Source: Meloidogyne chitwoodi
Lineage: Eukaryota; Nematoda; Chromadorea; Rhabditida; Meloidogynidae
DNA length: 64,000 nucleotides
Direction: 5' to 3'
Assembly: GCA_015183035.1 (NCBI GenBank)
Contig: JACZZP010000019.1
Coordinates: 62,001 to 126,000, forward strand
In this document: positions 1 to 12,586 of the stretch, piece after piece
Layout: each line of letters starts with the position of its first letter
How positions within the stretch are numbered: the stretch's first letter is position 1
Notes under the pieces: model-generated
The model's input: the letters and a program-made list of their open reading frames with translations, nothing else
The model's database searches: none
Told to the model about the DNA's origin: nothing
Position numbers and translations under genes: made by a program

Positions 1-1937
1 TGTGGATGATGATATGGATTTGTGGGTATTTGATTCTGATGGTTTTGATGTTGCTGCTGATGCACTAGTGTAGGGATTGAAGAAACCTAAATGTAAAGTT
101 TATTTCAATAAAAATTCAAAATAGATTTATTTATTTGGTATTGAATTTTTGAGACTCAAATAGTGAGAATATTTAAATTTCTAGCACACCCCATTTATTC
201 GCACGAAAATATTTAACACTAGAGATCGGAATTTTGAAACACCCGGGACCGGGAAACGGGAAATTTTAGAATGGAACGACCGGGAGGGAACCCGGACCGG
301 GAAAATCGGGAATTCCCGCTTTTTTCCAGTTCCAAAAATCACCGGGTCCAGACCGGGAAAACCTGGAAACCGGGAAAAATGACCTGGAAATTTAATGACC
401 AGCCGAGACCTGAACCGGGAAAACCGGGTATTCCCGATCCCGTTTTCATCCCGGTGACTCAAAAAAAGCCGGGAAAAAGGACCGGGAAACGGGATCGGGA
501 CCCGTTCCCATCTCTATTTAACACAAATGACAAAGAAAATATTTTCTTGCGAATAAATGGGATGTGTACAATTAAACTTCAAAAGTTACATTTTTTATAT
601 ATTAAAAAAATATAAACTTTTAAATACCGGTGAAATAGTAGTAGTTGGTTGTTGTGAAGAAATCATTGACTGGGTTAGTGTTGCTGATGCAACCAAAGAA
701 CGATGTGTTGTGGTAGCAGTAACTGGAGGTTGACCGCCAATCGGATTATTATTATTTAATTCATGTACTACAGATATAGCAGCACCAGGACTAGAAATTG
801 GAACACAACTATCTTGTGATTCGTGTGAGTTACTATCCGCAGCCATTGAATTGCTGGAAGAGGCGGAACAAGAGCCTGACAAGCCTAAATAAATATATGG
901 GTCAAAAATTTAAAAAGAAATTGAAATTTTCTGAAATTTTCAAAAAATTTCGAAACCTTTAACCGGTGTTCCCATACCACCCAATCCAGAACTGGAACCA
1001 CAATCCGAAGAATCATGCTGCTGTTGATGATGGTTATGTTGCCCAGCACAATTACCAATAGGTGTATTTTGGTGATTTTGTTGAGGCATTAAAGGGACAC
1101 CTAAAATTTTATTTTTTTAATTTTATTAATAAATTACCATTTTGTTGATGAATATATTGTTGTTGATAATTATTGGTATATGGAGGTGTACCAGATTTTT
1201 GGTAAAGTCTGTGATCAAAAGCACATGAAGATCGCCTCAGAGGGACAGATGCGACGATGCTTGACTCTACAGAATGTGATCGGTCAAACTTAAAAAAAAT
1301 AATCAGATATTAAAAATGTAAAGCCAGAATTTTAAAACCAGAAAATATCAGAACTATAAAAAGCCAGAATTTTAAAACCAGAAAATATCAGAACTATAAA
1401 AAGCCAGAATATTAAAACCAGAAATATCAGAACTATAAAAAGCCAGAATTTTAAAACCAGAAAATATCAGAACTATAAAAAGCCAGAATATTAAAACCAG
1501 AAATATCAGAACTATAAAAAGCCAGAATTTTAAAACCAGAAAATATCAGAACTAAAAAAGCCAGAATATTAAAATCAGATCAGAAGAGAAAATCAGAATA
1601 TTAAAAACAGAAAAATAGAAATAAAAAATCAAAAAATATCAGAAGTAAAAATCAGAATAGTACAATTAGAAATAAAAATCGGAAATAAAAAACCAGAATT
1701 TTTAAATGTGTACACGATAATATAAAAAAAATTTAATTAAAACATTACCTCAACTGTCCTTGACTTTAATGAAACATTTCTGTCATTTGTTGATAAATTA
1801 GTTGGTTGAAGTTTCTTTCTATTTTTTAAGCAAGAATTAGTTGCAAAAACACCAACATTTGTTGTTTTATTTGAAAAATCTCCGGAAGAATTAGTTATAG
1901 CTACAGAAGATGGAGATGTAGACGTAGTTGATATCAT
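1..1937 (-). CDS. Q/H/N-rich low-complexity protein, 3' part beyond left edge
   Basis: I do not recognise the family. Five phase-compatible minus-strand exons are visible: 1937-1749, 1288-1138, 1100-957, 884-628 and 86-1, the last running off the window. The start ATG at 1937 sits one base after an AAG acceptor, so it may be a trans-spliced first exon or an internal one. The protein opens with a Ser/Thr-rich stretch and has a basic Ser cluster (VPLRRSSCAF) in exon 2. Exon 3 is very rich in Gln, His and Asn, exon 4 in Ser and Thr, and the last visible exon is again Q/H-rich (VHQQQHQNHQNQ). This composition is common in transcriptional regulators, but that is only an inference. Intron 1 carries a 39-40 base tandem repeat and the last intron carries nested transposon fragments. 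The plus-strand frame ending at 73 is treated as a shadow of this exon. Confidence 0.6.
185..566. mobile_element. Short TIR element remnant, split by a second insertion
   Basis: Bases 185-214 and 537-566 are inverted copies of about 30 bases with two or three mismatches (core CCCATTTATTCGCA). Removing the GC-rich element at 220-516 and one copy of its 8-base duplication leaves a palindromic sequence of roughly 80 bases, like a small MITE. TA lies on both outer sides, compatible with a Tc1/mariner-type target but not proof. It lies in an intron of the minus-strand gene at the left edge. Confidence 0.6.
220..516. mobile_element. hAT-type MITE, GC-rich interior, 8-bp target duplication
   Basis: The element begins TAGAGATCGG and ends CATCTCTA, and is flanked on both sides by the same 8 bases, tttaacac (212-219 and 517-524). 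That is the duplication size of the hAT superfamily. The interior is a run of GACCGGGAAA-like units, strikingly GC-rich in this window. It encodes nothing convincing. An 86-base relative with the same ends is at 63,388-63,473. Confidence 0.75.
1321..1580. repeat. Tandem repeat, 39-40 base unit
   Basis: About seven consecutive copies of a unit starting AAGCCAGAATTTTAAAACCA, varying slightly (tttaaaa or attaaaa; 39 or 40 bases). It lies in intron 1 of the minus-strand gene at the left edge and decays on its right side into looser TCAGAA-rich sequence to about 1700. Confidence 0.9.
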
Positions 1938-3119
1938 GCTTAAAAATTAAATAAAAAATGTTATAAAATGAGAATAATCAAAATAATGAGAAAATAAGAT
2001 AAATATAAAAAGTCACCTAATTTTATTCAGTATCAATAGCAAAATTTATTAAAATTATTATTAAATTTTTTGGCGTTTTGTTGATTTTTATTTAAATTAC
2101 TGTAGTATTTTTTGTAGTAACATAAAAATACTATATTTTAATAGAAATATTAAGTTGTTTTTTTTTGTATCTCAATTATTTTTAGCGCAATTGGCGAACG
2201 CCGAAAGTTTGCGTGTTTGTTCGCCAAACTTTTTGCGCTAATAAAAAAATAAATTTTAATCAAACTAAATTTAAAAATTAAATTAACAAAATTATAAAAA
2301 AAAAAACAAGAAATGTATAAATATTTATCCAAATTTAAAAAAGATGAAGAGAAAAGAGAGGAAAAAACGGGTAGAATTAAACAAAATTTATCGGAGGGGA
2401 TGAGATAAAAGTGGATTAAATAAAAAAAAATGTGGATTGAAAACATGAAGTTGAATTTAAAAAAAATTTTAAATTTGTTTTAGGTTGATGAAAGATAAAA
2501 AAAAATTTAAGATTATGATTTTTGCGTTTTTTTTTTCAAAATTAATAAGCATATAAGATCCAAATAGTGAAAATAATCCACTAAACAAACTCTTTTGAAA
2601 TAAATAAAAATTAGATGAAATGATTTAGAATTAAAAAAGTTATGTTATTACACCGAAACGGCGATGCCTAAAATTATCTTAAAAAAATATTAAAAATAGA
2701 ATCCTTTAAAAATGGTTCTATAAAAAATAAAAATTGTTAATTTTACGCACAAATATATAAAATTCAATTTTTTTTGAATTAAATTTTTTTGTAATTCAAT
2801 TTAGGCAACAACTATTTCCTCCTATTTTTGGTCCTTTTTTAAACGAAATATTAATATGTATATTACTATTTTAAGCTCTCAGCTTGAGTATACCTCATAT
2901 AAATAGGAAATTAAAGAAGAAAAAACCTTTCATTTTTAATTCATCTCTCTTAAAAAAAGGAAAAGAAATAAAAAGGTTAAAAATGGATTTAATAAAAATA
3001 AGAAAATGATATTTTACTAAAATGGAAAAGTATTAAATATATAAATAAAAAAAGTACAAAAAACAAATTTTTATTTAATGCAAAATCAAAAGGAAATGTT
3101 TATAAAGGGAGGGAGCAGG
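1938..3119. other. Gene-less AT-rich stretch with one hairpin
   Basis: I see no coding exon here. The only structure is an imperfect hairpin at about 2183-2239, with arms AGCGCAATTGGCGAAC and GTTCGCCAAACTTTTTGCGCT. The rest is homopolymer-rich AT sequence. It would be the upstream region of the minus-strand gene if ATG 1937 is its first codon. Confidence 0.6.
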
Positions 3120-3304
3120 CCAGTTGACCGCAAGGCCGGTTTACCGCAGGGCTATAACTTATTTTACATTTACCAAAAATGTTCGACCCAAAGATGGTTC
3201 GACTCAGCTCGACGAGCTGAGTCGAATGACACTAAGATCTCTATTATATGACATTTATAAACAGAGTTATAGCCCTGCGGTAAACCGGCCTTGCGGTCAA
3301 CTGG
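3120..3304. mobile_element. Fold-back element with perfect 40-base inverted ends
   Basis: Bases 3120-3159 and 3265-3304 are exact reverse complements (outer end CCAGTTGACCGCAAGGCCGG). The centre holds a second near-perfect palindrome around 3207-3236, arms TTCGACTCAGCTCG and CGAGCTGAGTCGAA. That core motif recurs in several other elements of the window. No target duplication is obvious. The open frames on both strands here come from the palindrome. Confidence 0.85.
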
Positions 3305-3918
3305 GGTGTACCCATAAAGGGAAGAGATTAATAAAAAGCCGGAAATTCGATTTAAATAGATCAAAATAAAAAATACATGTTGCTTTCAAAAATTAATTGA
3401 TAATAATAACTGCTAAAAAATTATGCTTAAATATTGAGGAATTATTTTTTGCTAAAAATATAAGGTAATATTTTTATAAATTTTTTGAAATTTATTCATC
3501 AAAACTGCCTAAAATTCATTAAAAAATAATTTTTTTGGGTTTAAAGATTATTTTAAAAAATTCTCTTTTAGTTAAAGCTAGAATGACGACAATATAAATA
3601 CACAAGGAATAAACAACAAAAAAAGAATGGTTAAAAAAAGGCGCGGGCGGAGCAAAGCCTTAAAAAGAAAATAAAATGTGGTTGAAGGAATTCGAGAAAA
3701 TAAATAAAAAGGGAAGGCTAAAGCTTTATTTTTATCACGTCATTTGTCCATTTGAAAAAGAGAAAATAATAAACTTACAAATAAGGAACGTAAAACCTAT
3801 TCTTTTTTTTTTTGTTGAATACTTAACAATTAATTTAATGGATAGGCAAAAAAGAAAAATATACAGAGGAAGAATAAGTTAAAAAACAAAACCTATTAAA
3901 AGGAAAAACAAAAGTTGT
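3305..3918. other. Gene-less AT-rich stretch
   Basis: No supported gene or repeat. The short open frame around 3676-3882 has an AT-driven, Lys/Phe/Ile-rich composition and no splice context that would support it. Confidence 0.5.
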
Positions 3919-4010
3919 GTCTCGGTGGTTCAGTCGGTAGAGCGCTTGACTTTGAGGTGAGCGAAGCTCACATTAAAAAAGAGGTTACGGGATCGATGCC
4001 GCCTGGTGGA
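3919..4010 (+). tRNA. tRNA-like sequence, probably a pseudogene or SINE head
   Basis: The left half reads like a tRNA D-arm with a pol III A box (TGGTTCAGTCGGTAGAGC) and continues into GCTTGACTT as in an anticodon arm. The right half has a weak B box (GGGATCGATGCC). Between them is a small hairpin, GTGAGCGAAGCTCAC, where an anticodon loop or intron would be. I could not fold a proper acceptor stem or T-stem, so I do not call a functional tRNA. A T-run follows at 4017. A sequence with a similar left half lies at 39,678. Confidence 0.4.
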
Positions 4011-5319
4011 TAAAGCTTTTTTAGAATTATGTAGTAATTAAAAATGAATAAAATAATAAATAAAAAATAAAATTTACATAAAAATGAACAAAAAATAAAA
4101 ATATAGCGTGAAGAATGGCTAATGCGCGAAAGTAAGAGTACAATTACCTTGCTAACTACAATCTTAATTAATTTTCGCTGCTAACAAACAACTTCCGCTA
4201 GTAATTTTAATAAAATACATATATTTGCGTAAGATGATGCTATTATTTTTTACTCGAGACAGAATAGAATAAATAAAATCAACTACACAAATTAAAGGAA
4301 ACTTCCAGCTACAATTCTTGATGAAAATGGAGGGAGATTCCGGAACTCTCCCCATTCCAAAAATTCTGATCAAAGGACTATATAAGTCCGCCGTTTGAGT
4401 CACCGATTCAGCAGCAAGGTTGTATAACACAAAATATATATAATATATTAACGAAAATTTAAATATGAAGCAGTAAATGAATAGAGAGTGGACAGCGTTC
4501 TCTCTTACTTTAATGCTGTCTTCCCCAGCATTATATTTTTACAAACCCAAAAGATCAACATTTAGAGGAGGTTTATTTAATATCTTAAGGTTTAGGGCTT
4601 CAATAAATTTAAAAAAAATACCTAGAATTTCAGAAAATAAATAAAATAAACATATTTTCTTGAAAAATAATTTGGACAAAAAAAATGTGTGAAATATAAA
4701 TTATGTAAAATAAATAAAAAGTATACAAACATTTGGCTTTTTGGCTTAAGTTGTTAGAGCTAAACGTTCTCATATTTAATAATGTTAATTTATTCATCAA
4801 TTTTCTCACTTTATATTTTAATGAGTTATTAGTTTAGTACTGAGAAATGACAAAAATTTAGACTTAAAATAAATTTTCTGGCAACTTTTAATAAAAACCA
4901 TATTATTGTTAAAAAGATAGAATTTTTGATTTTTTGAACAATAAAAGCTATAAGAGTCTTAAAATAGAGGTAGAAAAATAAACAATTTAATCAAATTTTA
5001 GGTGTAAAAAAGAAAAATTCAGTTAGTAAAAATTAAAAAAAAACAACTTGGAAAATAGGTTGGTCAAAAGAAAAAAGATAAAAGGATTAGTAAGACACAC
5101 AAAATAGAAAAGTTTTATTTACATAAACAAATGTGCTGGATTTTTATAAAAAAAAGATTTTTAGAAAAAAAAAGATTTTTATTTTTTTAACGGCAGCAAT
5201 CATCTAATACTAATAGAAAACTAAAAGTATTATTTCTTTTCTCAAATTGCTCGCAGCGACGCCTTTGGGTTATGGGAAAGGGCAGTAGGCCAAGGCCACA
5301 CTGTCGCCGCTCCAATCAT

Positions 5320-5338
5320 CGCCACTATAAAAGTGGCG
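5320..5338. promoter_or_regulatory. TATA-like box inside a perfect hairpin (tentative)
   Basis: CGCCACTATAAAAGTGGCG is a perfect 7-base inverted repeat whose loop and inner stem form CTATAAAAG, a good TATA-box match. It lies at the right edge of an unusually GC-rich 100 bases. I see no gene immediately downstream on either strand, so promoter function is only a suggestion. Confidence 0.2.
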
Positions 5339-8300
5339 GTCCTTCTTGCTTTACTTTGCTTATATACATATATATTTACGTATTTACATTACAACCTCAA
5401 GCTTTGATTTGTGAAAATAGAGGAAGAATCGAGACGGGATTGGGACATTAGAGTCTGACCCATTTAAAAAAGATGGGAATAATTTTGATTTTTTTATATT
5501 GTCAACTCATGATAGACAGGAAAAATTGGAGAAAAATAAGCAAACATTATTAGGTGACCATCAGAGTTTGGTTGGTTCAGTATAACTCAAAGATAACTAA
5601 ATAAAATATTATGTTATTAAAATTAAAGGCTTAGATTGGTTAAGATTTTTGACTCAAATATCAAGGTTTGTGTGTGACCTTTTTTTCTCCACATAGGCGC
5701 CTTTTTATTCAAACGGGTAAGGCTTTTTCATTTGATTATGGTGAGGGCTGTTTGTTGGTAGTGGTAAAACGAAGTGGGACACTAGCGGCCAATTGTGTCG
5801 TCGCCTTTAGAGATGACGCGACCATTGAATAAAAAGAATTGATTGAAAAAAATATGGCCGAGAAAAATGAAAATGAGAAAAAAATGCACGCATACAATTA
5901 AATTTAAAAAAATGGAGTAAGTTTTTTGTTTGTCGTAAAATTATTCCCCAAAAGAATAAAAACAAAAAAATGTTAAGAAAAAAGATAAAAATTAGGACAA
6001 TAAAATTAATTATAAAATAATATTAAAGTTTATTCTCGATATAAAGGCATCTTAAATGGCCTGGCATTTGGGTCTTCTAGAGTATCCTGTAAAATTTTGG
6101 GTGTTCCCAAAATTATATTTTTTGTTAACTATATATATGTACATCATATACATTATTTGAAAAATATTGCCTTAAAACTTTAATCACTATGAACTTGAAA
6201 ACTTAAGTTATTAATGAATAAACCACAAACTTAAAATAATTAAGTTACGGTAATGCTGTTAAATTAATGTTACATTTGTTTCAAGCTTAATACTTTGCTT
6301 CAAGTTTATTTAAGTAAATGATTCTAATCTAACTTAACCAACCAAGTTAGCAATATTACCATAAATTTGAATTTTTTCGAGTTCAAAAAATTAAAACAGT
6401 TTCCAAAAAAAGATATAAAAGCATCGTCGCCATTCTAAAGAATATTTTTGAGAATGCCTCAATAAATTAGTAAAATTCAAAAAATAGAAAAATGAGTAAA
6501 AGTGTACTATACTCGCCTTTTATGCCATTATGCAGCTTTTTGCCGTTAAGCTTAACTTTTAACGCATTTTTTTGTGAGAAGCAAACATATACAATTATAA
6601 GTACTAAGAGAAGCATTTTTTAGAAAAAATCGATGAAAAAAATTAGAAGCGCGGCAATTAAAAAATAAAAATTAAAAATATTAAGGACAATTGAGAAAAT
6701 TATTTTTCAAATTATAATTTAAAAATCTATTTTAGGTTATAAAATAATTAAAAATTATTTTATTAAAAAATTTAAATACTAAAAAAGCTAAAAAATAAAC
6801 ATCTGATTAAAAAAATCTTCAATTTTTTATACAATATATAATATTACATTATTGCTTTAATAAAAAGGAAGGATATGTTTATGTTTTTTATTATTTACAA
6901 ATAAATATAAATATCATCATATGGAAAAAAAATAACAAAAGAGAAAAAATAATGCTTTTTCTTTTTTATGCGCTTAAATGTCTCTTTTTCTTTTTTTACA
7001 ATTAAAAAAATATAACGTGGAAAAATAAATTTATTATTTTCATAACAAGTTTCAGTAGAAAAAACTATTAAAAGAGAATCGAGCAAAAATTATAAAATAT
7101 ACATGTATTTTTTAAATATTTTTTTTCGTAGCTTCTAATGGTTATTAGAACTAGTAATTATAAATCTAAGTAAGGAAACCAAAAAATTTAGAAAATTTAA
7201 AAATAAGCAAAAATGAAGAAAACTTGAAAAATGAAGCAAAATTAAAAAATAAAAAAAAATAAAAAGTGAGCAAAATTAAAAATTTAGCATTGTCTCTATA
7301 TAAACTAAAATAAATAAACAAATCGAGGCAATATTATACCAACGAAATGGATAAACAAAATAAATAAATAATAAAATGTGCAATTTAATATTAAGAGAGA
7401 AGCCTTTTATACACAAATTAACGCATTATATACTATTTAGAAGAATGTTTTAAAATTTTCTTGATATTTGATTTTTGATGATTAGTTAATGTTGTGTGTG
7501 GGAAAGGAATTTACTAATAGAGATTGCTAAAGACCAAGGGAATGAAAGGTGAAAAAAGTTGGTTTTCAAGTTTTAAGTATTCAATAAATAATAAAATGAA
7601 ACATAAATTTTAAATAAAACTAAAAAATTATATGCATTAATACTTGAAATAAAAAATTAAAAACTTAAGCAAAAATTGAAACTTTCAAAAAATAAAAATA
7701 TAAAGTTGTGATTTATTTATGTGAAAAAGCTAATATTTTACAAAATAAAGGAAGAAAAAGCAACAGGATTAAATAAAAATATTTTAAAAGAGAATTAATA
7801 TATAATTTTGTGTTGTATGTAGCACAGCAGCAAAAGTGATTGAAAGAAATAATAAAAAAGCTAAACCTCTGTTGTTGTTACTCTTTATAAGATTTTTGCT
7901 TTTGCGAGGGGATATAAATAAAATAATAAGAGGGGGGATTGAGAACAAGTAAACACTACACACATTGCTTTTATACATGTTGGGACTGGAAAATTAGGGC
8001 AGAAAATAGACGTACTAAGTATACATTAGAGGAGTGGTGAAGAGTGCTAGAGGAAAAAAGAGAACTACTAATCATGGATAAAATAGTCATTAGAGTCTAA
8101 TGAACATTCGCAGTCTTTAAAATTGAAATATGAAAGAGTGAAGGTTATTAGAGTATTAAAGATATATATGTAATAAAAATGTAAAGTCAAAGCATGATTA
8201 AATTTTTGGAAAAATTAATTTTCAAAAAGTATTAGTCATATTTCAGTAAAAATAACCATACAAGTCCGTCCAGACTCAAATTTAAAAAAATTAAAAACTC

Positions 8301-8617
8301 CGATTTATTTTACTGCCGATTAGTCCATCAATCTATAGAGAATAAATATGTAAAATAAAGAAAAAAAGGAATCCGGTTGAGTGGAAGGACCCGCAAAATG
8401 GATATGTGAATAAATGAATAGATCGGAGGAATGTTTAAAAGGAAGCTGCGCGGTAAACTAAAACATATAAATTCTTTTTTTTTTTTAATAAATGTGTAAA
8501 TATATTAATAGAATATAAAAATTATAGAAAGTAAGTTTATTAGGTTTAATAAAATAAATTTTATTAAGAGAAAGAAAAGAAAAAAAGGAGTAAAGCATTG
8601 ACTTAAAATCCTTAAGC

Positions 8618-8795
8618 ATTAGATTAAACTTAAAATTCTAGAGTAAACTTAAAGTTCAAGTTTAAACTTAAAGTTCAAGTTTAAACTTAAAATTCAAGCT
8701 TAAACTTAATATTCAATCTTAAACTTAATATTCAAGCTTAAACTTAAAATTCAATCTTAAACTTAATATTCAATCTTAAAATTCGTGATTAAACT
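8618..8795. repeat. Tandem repeat, about 18-19 base unit
   Basis: About nine degenerate copies of a unit like TTAAACTTAAAATTCAAGC. Copies alternate between aaaattcaag, taatattcaatc and aaagttcaag. The unit carries no coding potential. Confidence 0.85.
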
Positions 8796-9714
8796 TGAAA
8801 TTTTATACTATTATATTCTGATTTTTATTTAATACTAAAATATGAATAAAACACCCTATATTTAAGTACTTATGAACTTGTTTCTAAATAAACAAACGTT
8901 TGATAATAAACTAGATAAATATCAAGGGAATGGAGAAAAATATAAATGATGACTAATATAAAAACAGATAAATAAACAAAAATTCAATTAAACTTCACAA
9001 GTGGGCGTTTAAGAGAATTTTGTAAGTTTAAAGGTGAATAATTCATAAAGTGACGTTTAAAGAATAAAAAGTTGGTAATAAAAAATGTATAAAGAATAAT
9101 AAACTGACACTGAGTAGGTAAAAAAGGAATGAGAAAATTTACGTAAAAGTAAAAAAGGGAATTTCTAAGAAATGTGTGCCTTCAAATAAATAAAAATTTT
9201 ATTAAATAAATTTATTAGCAAAAATGACGTTTATTGGAAAAATATCCACAAAAATAATAAAAAAATAAATTGTATACTCCCAAGGCTAAAAATATATTAC
9301 ATATCAAATATAGAAAATATTTTATTGACAAATAATTTTTATAAAAAATTCTAAACCCAAAAAGACTTAAAACTAAAAAAAATTTAATATATTTTTGCTC
9401 AAAATTCAGCCTAATCCACTAAAAAAGCCTTTTCTCATTTTTCAAAAATGTAAATGATATATAGGCGCATTTTTTAAATCGAATTTCCTTACGCTGGAAT
9501 GTGAAAAAACCACGCTAATGGAATTTTGAGACGGCAACGACTGGCATACATAATTTATTCTCGATAGCGAAAGTAGTTTTATAATTTTATATATTCTAAT
9601 ATCATCTAGGCATAGAAATAAGAATAGGCGGCAAGAAAATAAAAATTATAAAAAAAAGAATGCTGCTTAAGATTGCGAAAAGTGTAAAAATGTGTAAATA
9701 TTCAATAAAATGAA

Positions 9715-9950
9715 AGTTTGAAAACTTTGATTCAAGTTTTATTCTGATTTTGTACAAAACTTAAGTTTTGTACAAAATTAGAATGGAATAAGCTCATAGA
9801 AATATAATTAAGCTTGTAAAAAACTTAAGTTTTTACAAAATTAAACTTGAATCAAGTCTTTTTTAAAAACTTAAGTTTTTTGTAAACAAACTTTGATTGA
9901 AGTTTATAATTTTTGCAAAACTTGTTAAAGTTTTATTATTTTTTAATAAA
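9715..9950. repeat. Cluster of AAACTTAAGTTT palindromes
   Basis: Three palindromes centred on CTTAAG occur in about 150 bases. The first (9750-9775) is a perfect 26-base inverted repeat built around TACAAAACTTAAGTTTTGTA. The others are close variants (AAAAAACTTAAGTTTTT). Neighbouring sequence contains many more AAACTT/AAGTTT pieces, suggesting local duplication rather than a gene. Confidence 0.7.
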
Positions 9951-10918
9951 CCTGTAAATTTTTGTTAAGCCTAATAAATTAATAGAAAATGCAAAATAGT
10001 TTTTAATGCTTTTAATGTTTATTTACTCCATATGTATTATTACCCTTTTTCTTAAATTTCTTTTCTCTATAAACATTTATGCTTTAATTTCAAAGGCAGT
10101 TTTTTTCTACACTTTCAGCTCTTAAACAAAACATGAAATTTTCTAAATGTCAATATATACACTTGGAGAGTAGTTTTTTTAACGTCCAACTACTTTATTA
10201 TATAGTCAACATATGTAAAGCTAAAGAAGTAAACATGGCAAAATGTCAAAACACAAAGAAAGAAAAAAGGATTCTTGCCAAAAAAACGTGCACATGTTCC
10301 GTGTTTCTAATTGATAGATATACTAGTAGTTGCCCCTGTACATTATTTATATAAAAATAAAAAGAAAGAAAGCTTTTGCCCTTTGAATTAGCCTCAAGGC
10401 TTGTCTTTGTGTAAAAATGAAGATAAAAAAGAATATAAAAATGAGAATAAAACACAGAAAAAAAGGCCAGATGCGCCGTTTCCAAGAACTACTTACTTGT
10501 GGTTCTTGGCGGAAATGAAAAAAAATAAATTGAAAGAAAATAAATTTAAATCAAAAACAATATTGACAAATTTAAAAAAGAATTTAAAGCTTAAAAAAAC
10601 CAAAGAAAAATTACGTAAGTCTGATTAAGCAATAAAAAGCGTGGAAAGTCTCGACAATATATATTTCATAAAATATGAATAAAATTTTCTTTTTAATTCA
10701 TATTTATTTTTCTAACAAATAGATAAGAAAGTTTTAAATGAGGAAATATTAATTTTAATTTTCGAGGAGAATTAAAAAAATATTTCAAAGAAAAAACAAT
10801 TCTGATTTGTTTGGTTTTACCACTGTTTATCAAAAGTTAAGACTATTTTTTCCTTGAGTTTCGATTTTTCTTTAATTTATTAGGTAGTTGTGATGTAAAG
10901 GGGAGGTCCCCAATCGTG

Positions 10919-11190
10919 CGCCGACATTTGCGACCGATACATTTGCGGACCCGACTTTTGCGGACGGGACATTGATAACAAAAAATTACCAATACTCGAT
11001 AAATAATGATCATGGGCCATCAAAAATATTAAATTATTTCCATTCAGAGATTCATAAAGATTTTTCATAATTTTTTTGTTAATTTTTTTTATTTTTGTAG
11101 AAATTTTTTTACAGTCATTGGTCCGCATGTGTCGGATCCGCAAAAGTCGGGTCCGCACTGTCGGGTCCGCAAATGTCGGGTAGCCGTCCC
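10919..11190. mobile_element. Fold-back element with TCCGCAAA/TTTGCGGA units
   Basis: The left part (10,919-10,975) repeats GACATTTGCGGACC-like units. The right part (11,120-11,185) has the reverse complement, for example GTCGGGTCCGCAAATGTCGG. The middle is plain AT-rich DNA. The arrangement is that of a non-autonomous inverted-repeat element. The minus-strand open frames across it are explained by the repeat. Confidence 0.6.
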
Positions 11191-11615
11191 AATTAATATA
11201 ATAAGATAAAAACAATTTATTAAAAAATGGCGTTCATCGAGTTTCTCTTCTACAAATGGAAAATATAAAAAATAATATTTTATTGCATAAATTGCCTTCA
11301 TTTTATATAATAAAAATGTAGGTAATACAATAATATTTTTTATTAATAAAATAGAGACGTTAAAGTATAAAAGTTTGACAGCGCCATGCATTTTTACATT
11401 CCTTAATGCGCAAATTCATTGTTAATATTTTTAGTAAAAATGAGAATAATAATAAAAAAACGTTTTTGGAGATGTTAAACAAAGAAAATAAAAAAAAATA
11501 ATAAAAATAAGTTTTTGTGAATTATTAAAAGTGTACAATTACATATTAGTAAAATAGTAGAAATTTTAAAAAAAATAATAAAATTAAAATTTAAAAAAGT
11601 TTAAAATAATTAGTA
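11191..11615. other. Gene-less AT-rich stretch
   Basis: No exon, RNA gene or repeat that I can support. Confidence 0.5.
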
Positions 11616-11895
11616 GGACAGGCAAAAATATGGACGAAAAAAGCGCTAACTGACCATAGCTGACCACTGTCTCTCCGACGGTTAACTTAATCTCTCGTTT
11701 ATAAGAGTGGCAGAAAAGTAGTGGTAAGTAGAGAAAATATGTATAAAATGAAAAGGAATTTTACAAAAGGATATTTTCTCTACTGACCACTACGTTTCTG
11801 CATCTCTTACAAACGAGTGATAAAGTTAACCTTCGGAGAGACAGTGGTCAGCTATGGTCAGTTAGCGCTTTTTTCGTCCATATTTTTGCCTGCCC
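11616..11895. mobile_element. 280-base MITE with about 125-base terminal inverted repeats
   Basis: The left end starts GGACAGGCAAAAATATGGAC; the right end is its reverse complement with few mismatches. The similarity extends about 125 bases inwards (through TGACCATAGCTGACCACTGT and a TAAG/GAGAAAATA segment). The central loop is only about 30 bases. TA lies directly outside both ends, and ataattagta occurs in both flanks, so a TA target site is likely. Confidence 0.85.
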
Positions 11896-12586
11896 TAATA
11901 ATTAGTAATTAAAAAAGTAAAAAATTAGTAATTATTTAAAATCATAAGTCATATTTAACATTCAACTCTTTTAAGTATACAAACGATCCAACAAGTTTCT
12001 TAGTAGCTTTTTAAAAAATCAAAGTTGTTCCGATAAAGCTAAAAAGCTGTAAGATGGATTCGGTTTTTTTTTTATTAAAAATAGAAAAATAAAATTTATT
12101 TTTGTTAAAGAGGTCATTAGAAAAAATAAAACAATTTTGTCTATAAAACAAAAATAAAAAAATTGTGGATAGTTAAAGATAGAATGGACGGCGTTTGGGG
12201 AAGATTAGTGTCAACGCCGCTGTCAGTGCAAAAAAATTAAAAATAGAAAAAATTAGCCGAGAGCAATCCAAAATTAATGGGGATAGAGATGCCGATTTTT
12301 TTTAGAGTAAATAGAAATTTTAGTTTTTTTGTTAAAGTCGGTCGTTAAAAAAGAGACAAGATTGAAAAAGATTGTGAACACAAAGCAAAAAGTGACCTCT
12401 GCTTTTTTGTGGATAAAAGAAAGAAAAATTGGTCAAATGGATAAATTAAAAAAATAAATAAAAAAGAGAAGAATAGACAAAAAATACTTATTTTAAGAAA
12501 ACGAAGAGAAGCAATTTAGTTATAAAATTAATTTGTATTTAATTAGGGATGCAGTGCAAAAATAAATTCCCGATTATAGGGGCGTG
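11896..12586. other. Gene-less AT-rich stretch
   Basis: No supported exon. A slightly GC-richer piece at about 12,180-12,290 (GGACGGCGTTTGGGG ... CAACGCCGCTGTCAG) could be a decayed element. Confidence 0.5.

Larger units (their letters stand above)
4011..10904. other. Long gene-less AT-rich region
   Basis: Nearly 7 kb without a supported exon on either strand; all open frames are short and built of Lys/Asn/Ile/Phe/Tyr. Two local rises in GC content stand out, around 5245-5345 and 5690-5825, and could be regulatory or remnants of elements. A short sequence at about 4330-4365 containing CTCCCCATTCCAAAAATT recurs at about 20,655, so it is part of a dispersed repeat. Tandem and palindromic repeats at 8.6 and 9.7 kb are listed separately. 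Confidence 0.5.

Noticed and set aside
2..73. Plus-strand frame ending VFDSDGFDVAADALV followed by an AATAAA, like the 3' end of a gene
   Set aside because: The minus strand of the same bases gives a Q/H-rich exon with a proper acceptor and matching phase to four further exons; the plus frame is its shadow.
181..615. Overlapping open frames on both strands
   Set aside because: They are produced by the CCGGGA repeat inside a hAT-type element; no start or splice context.
3124..3369. 81-codon plus-strand frame and its antisense partner
   Set aside because: Both are the reading of a perfect 40-base inverted repeat.
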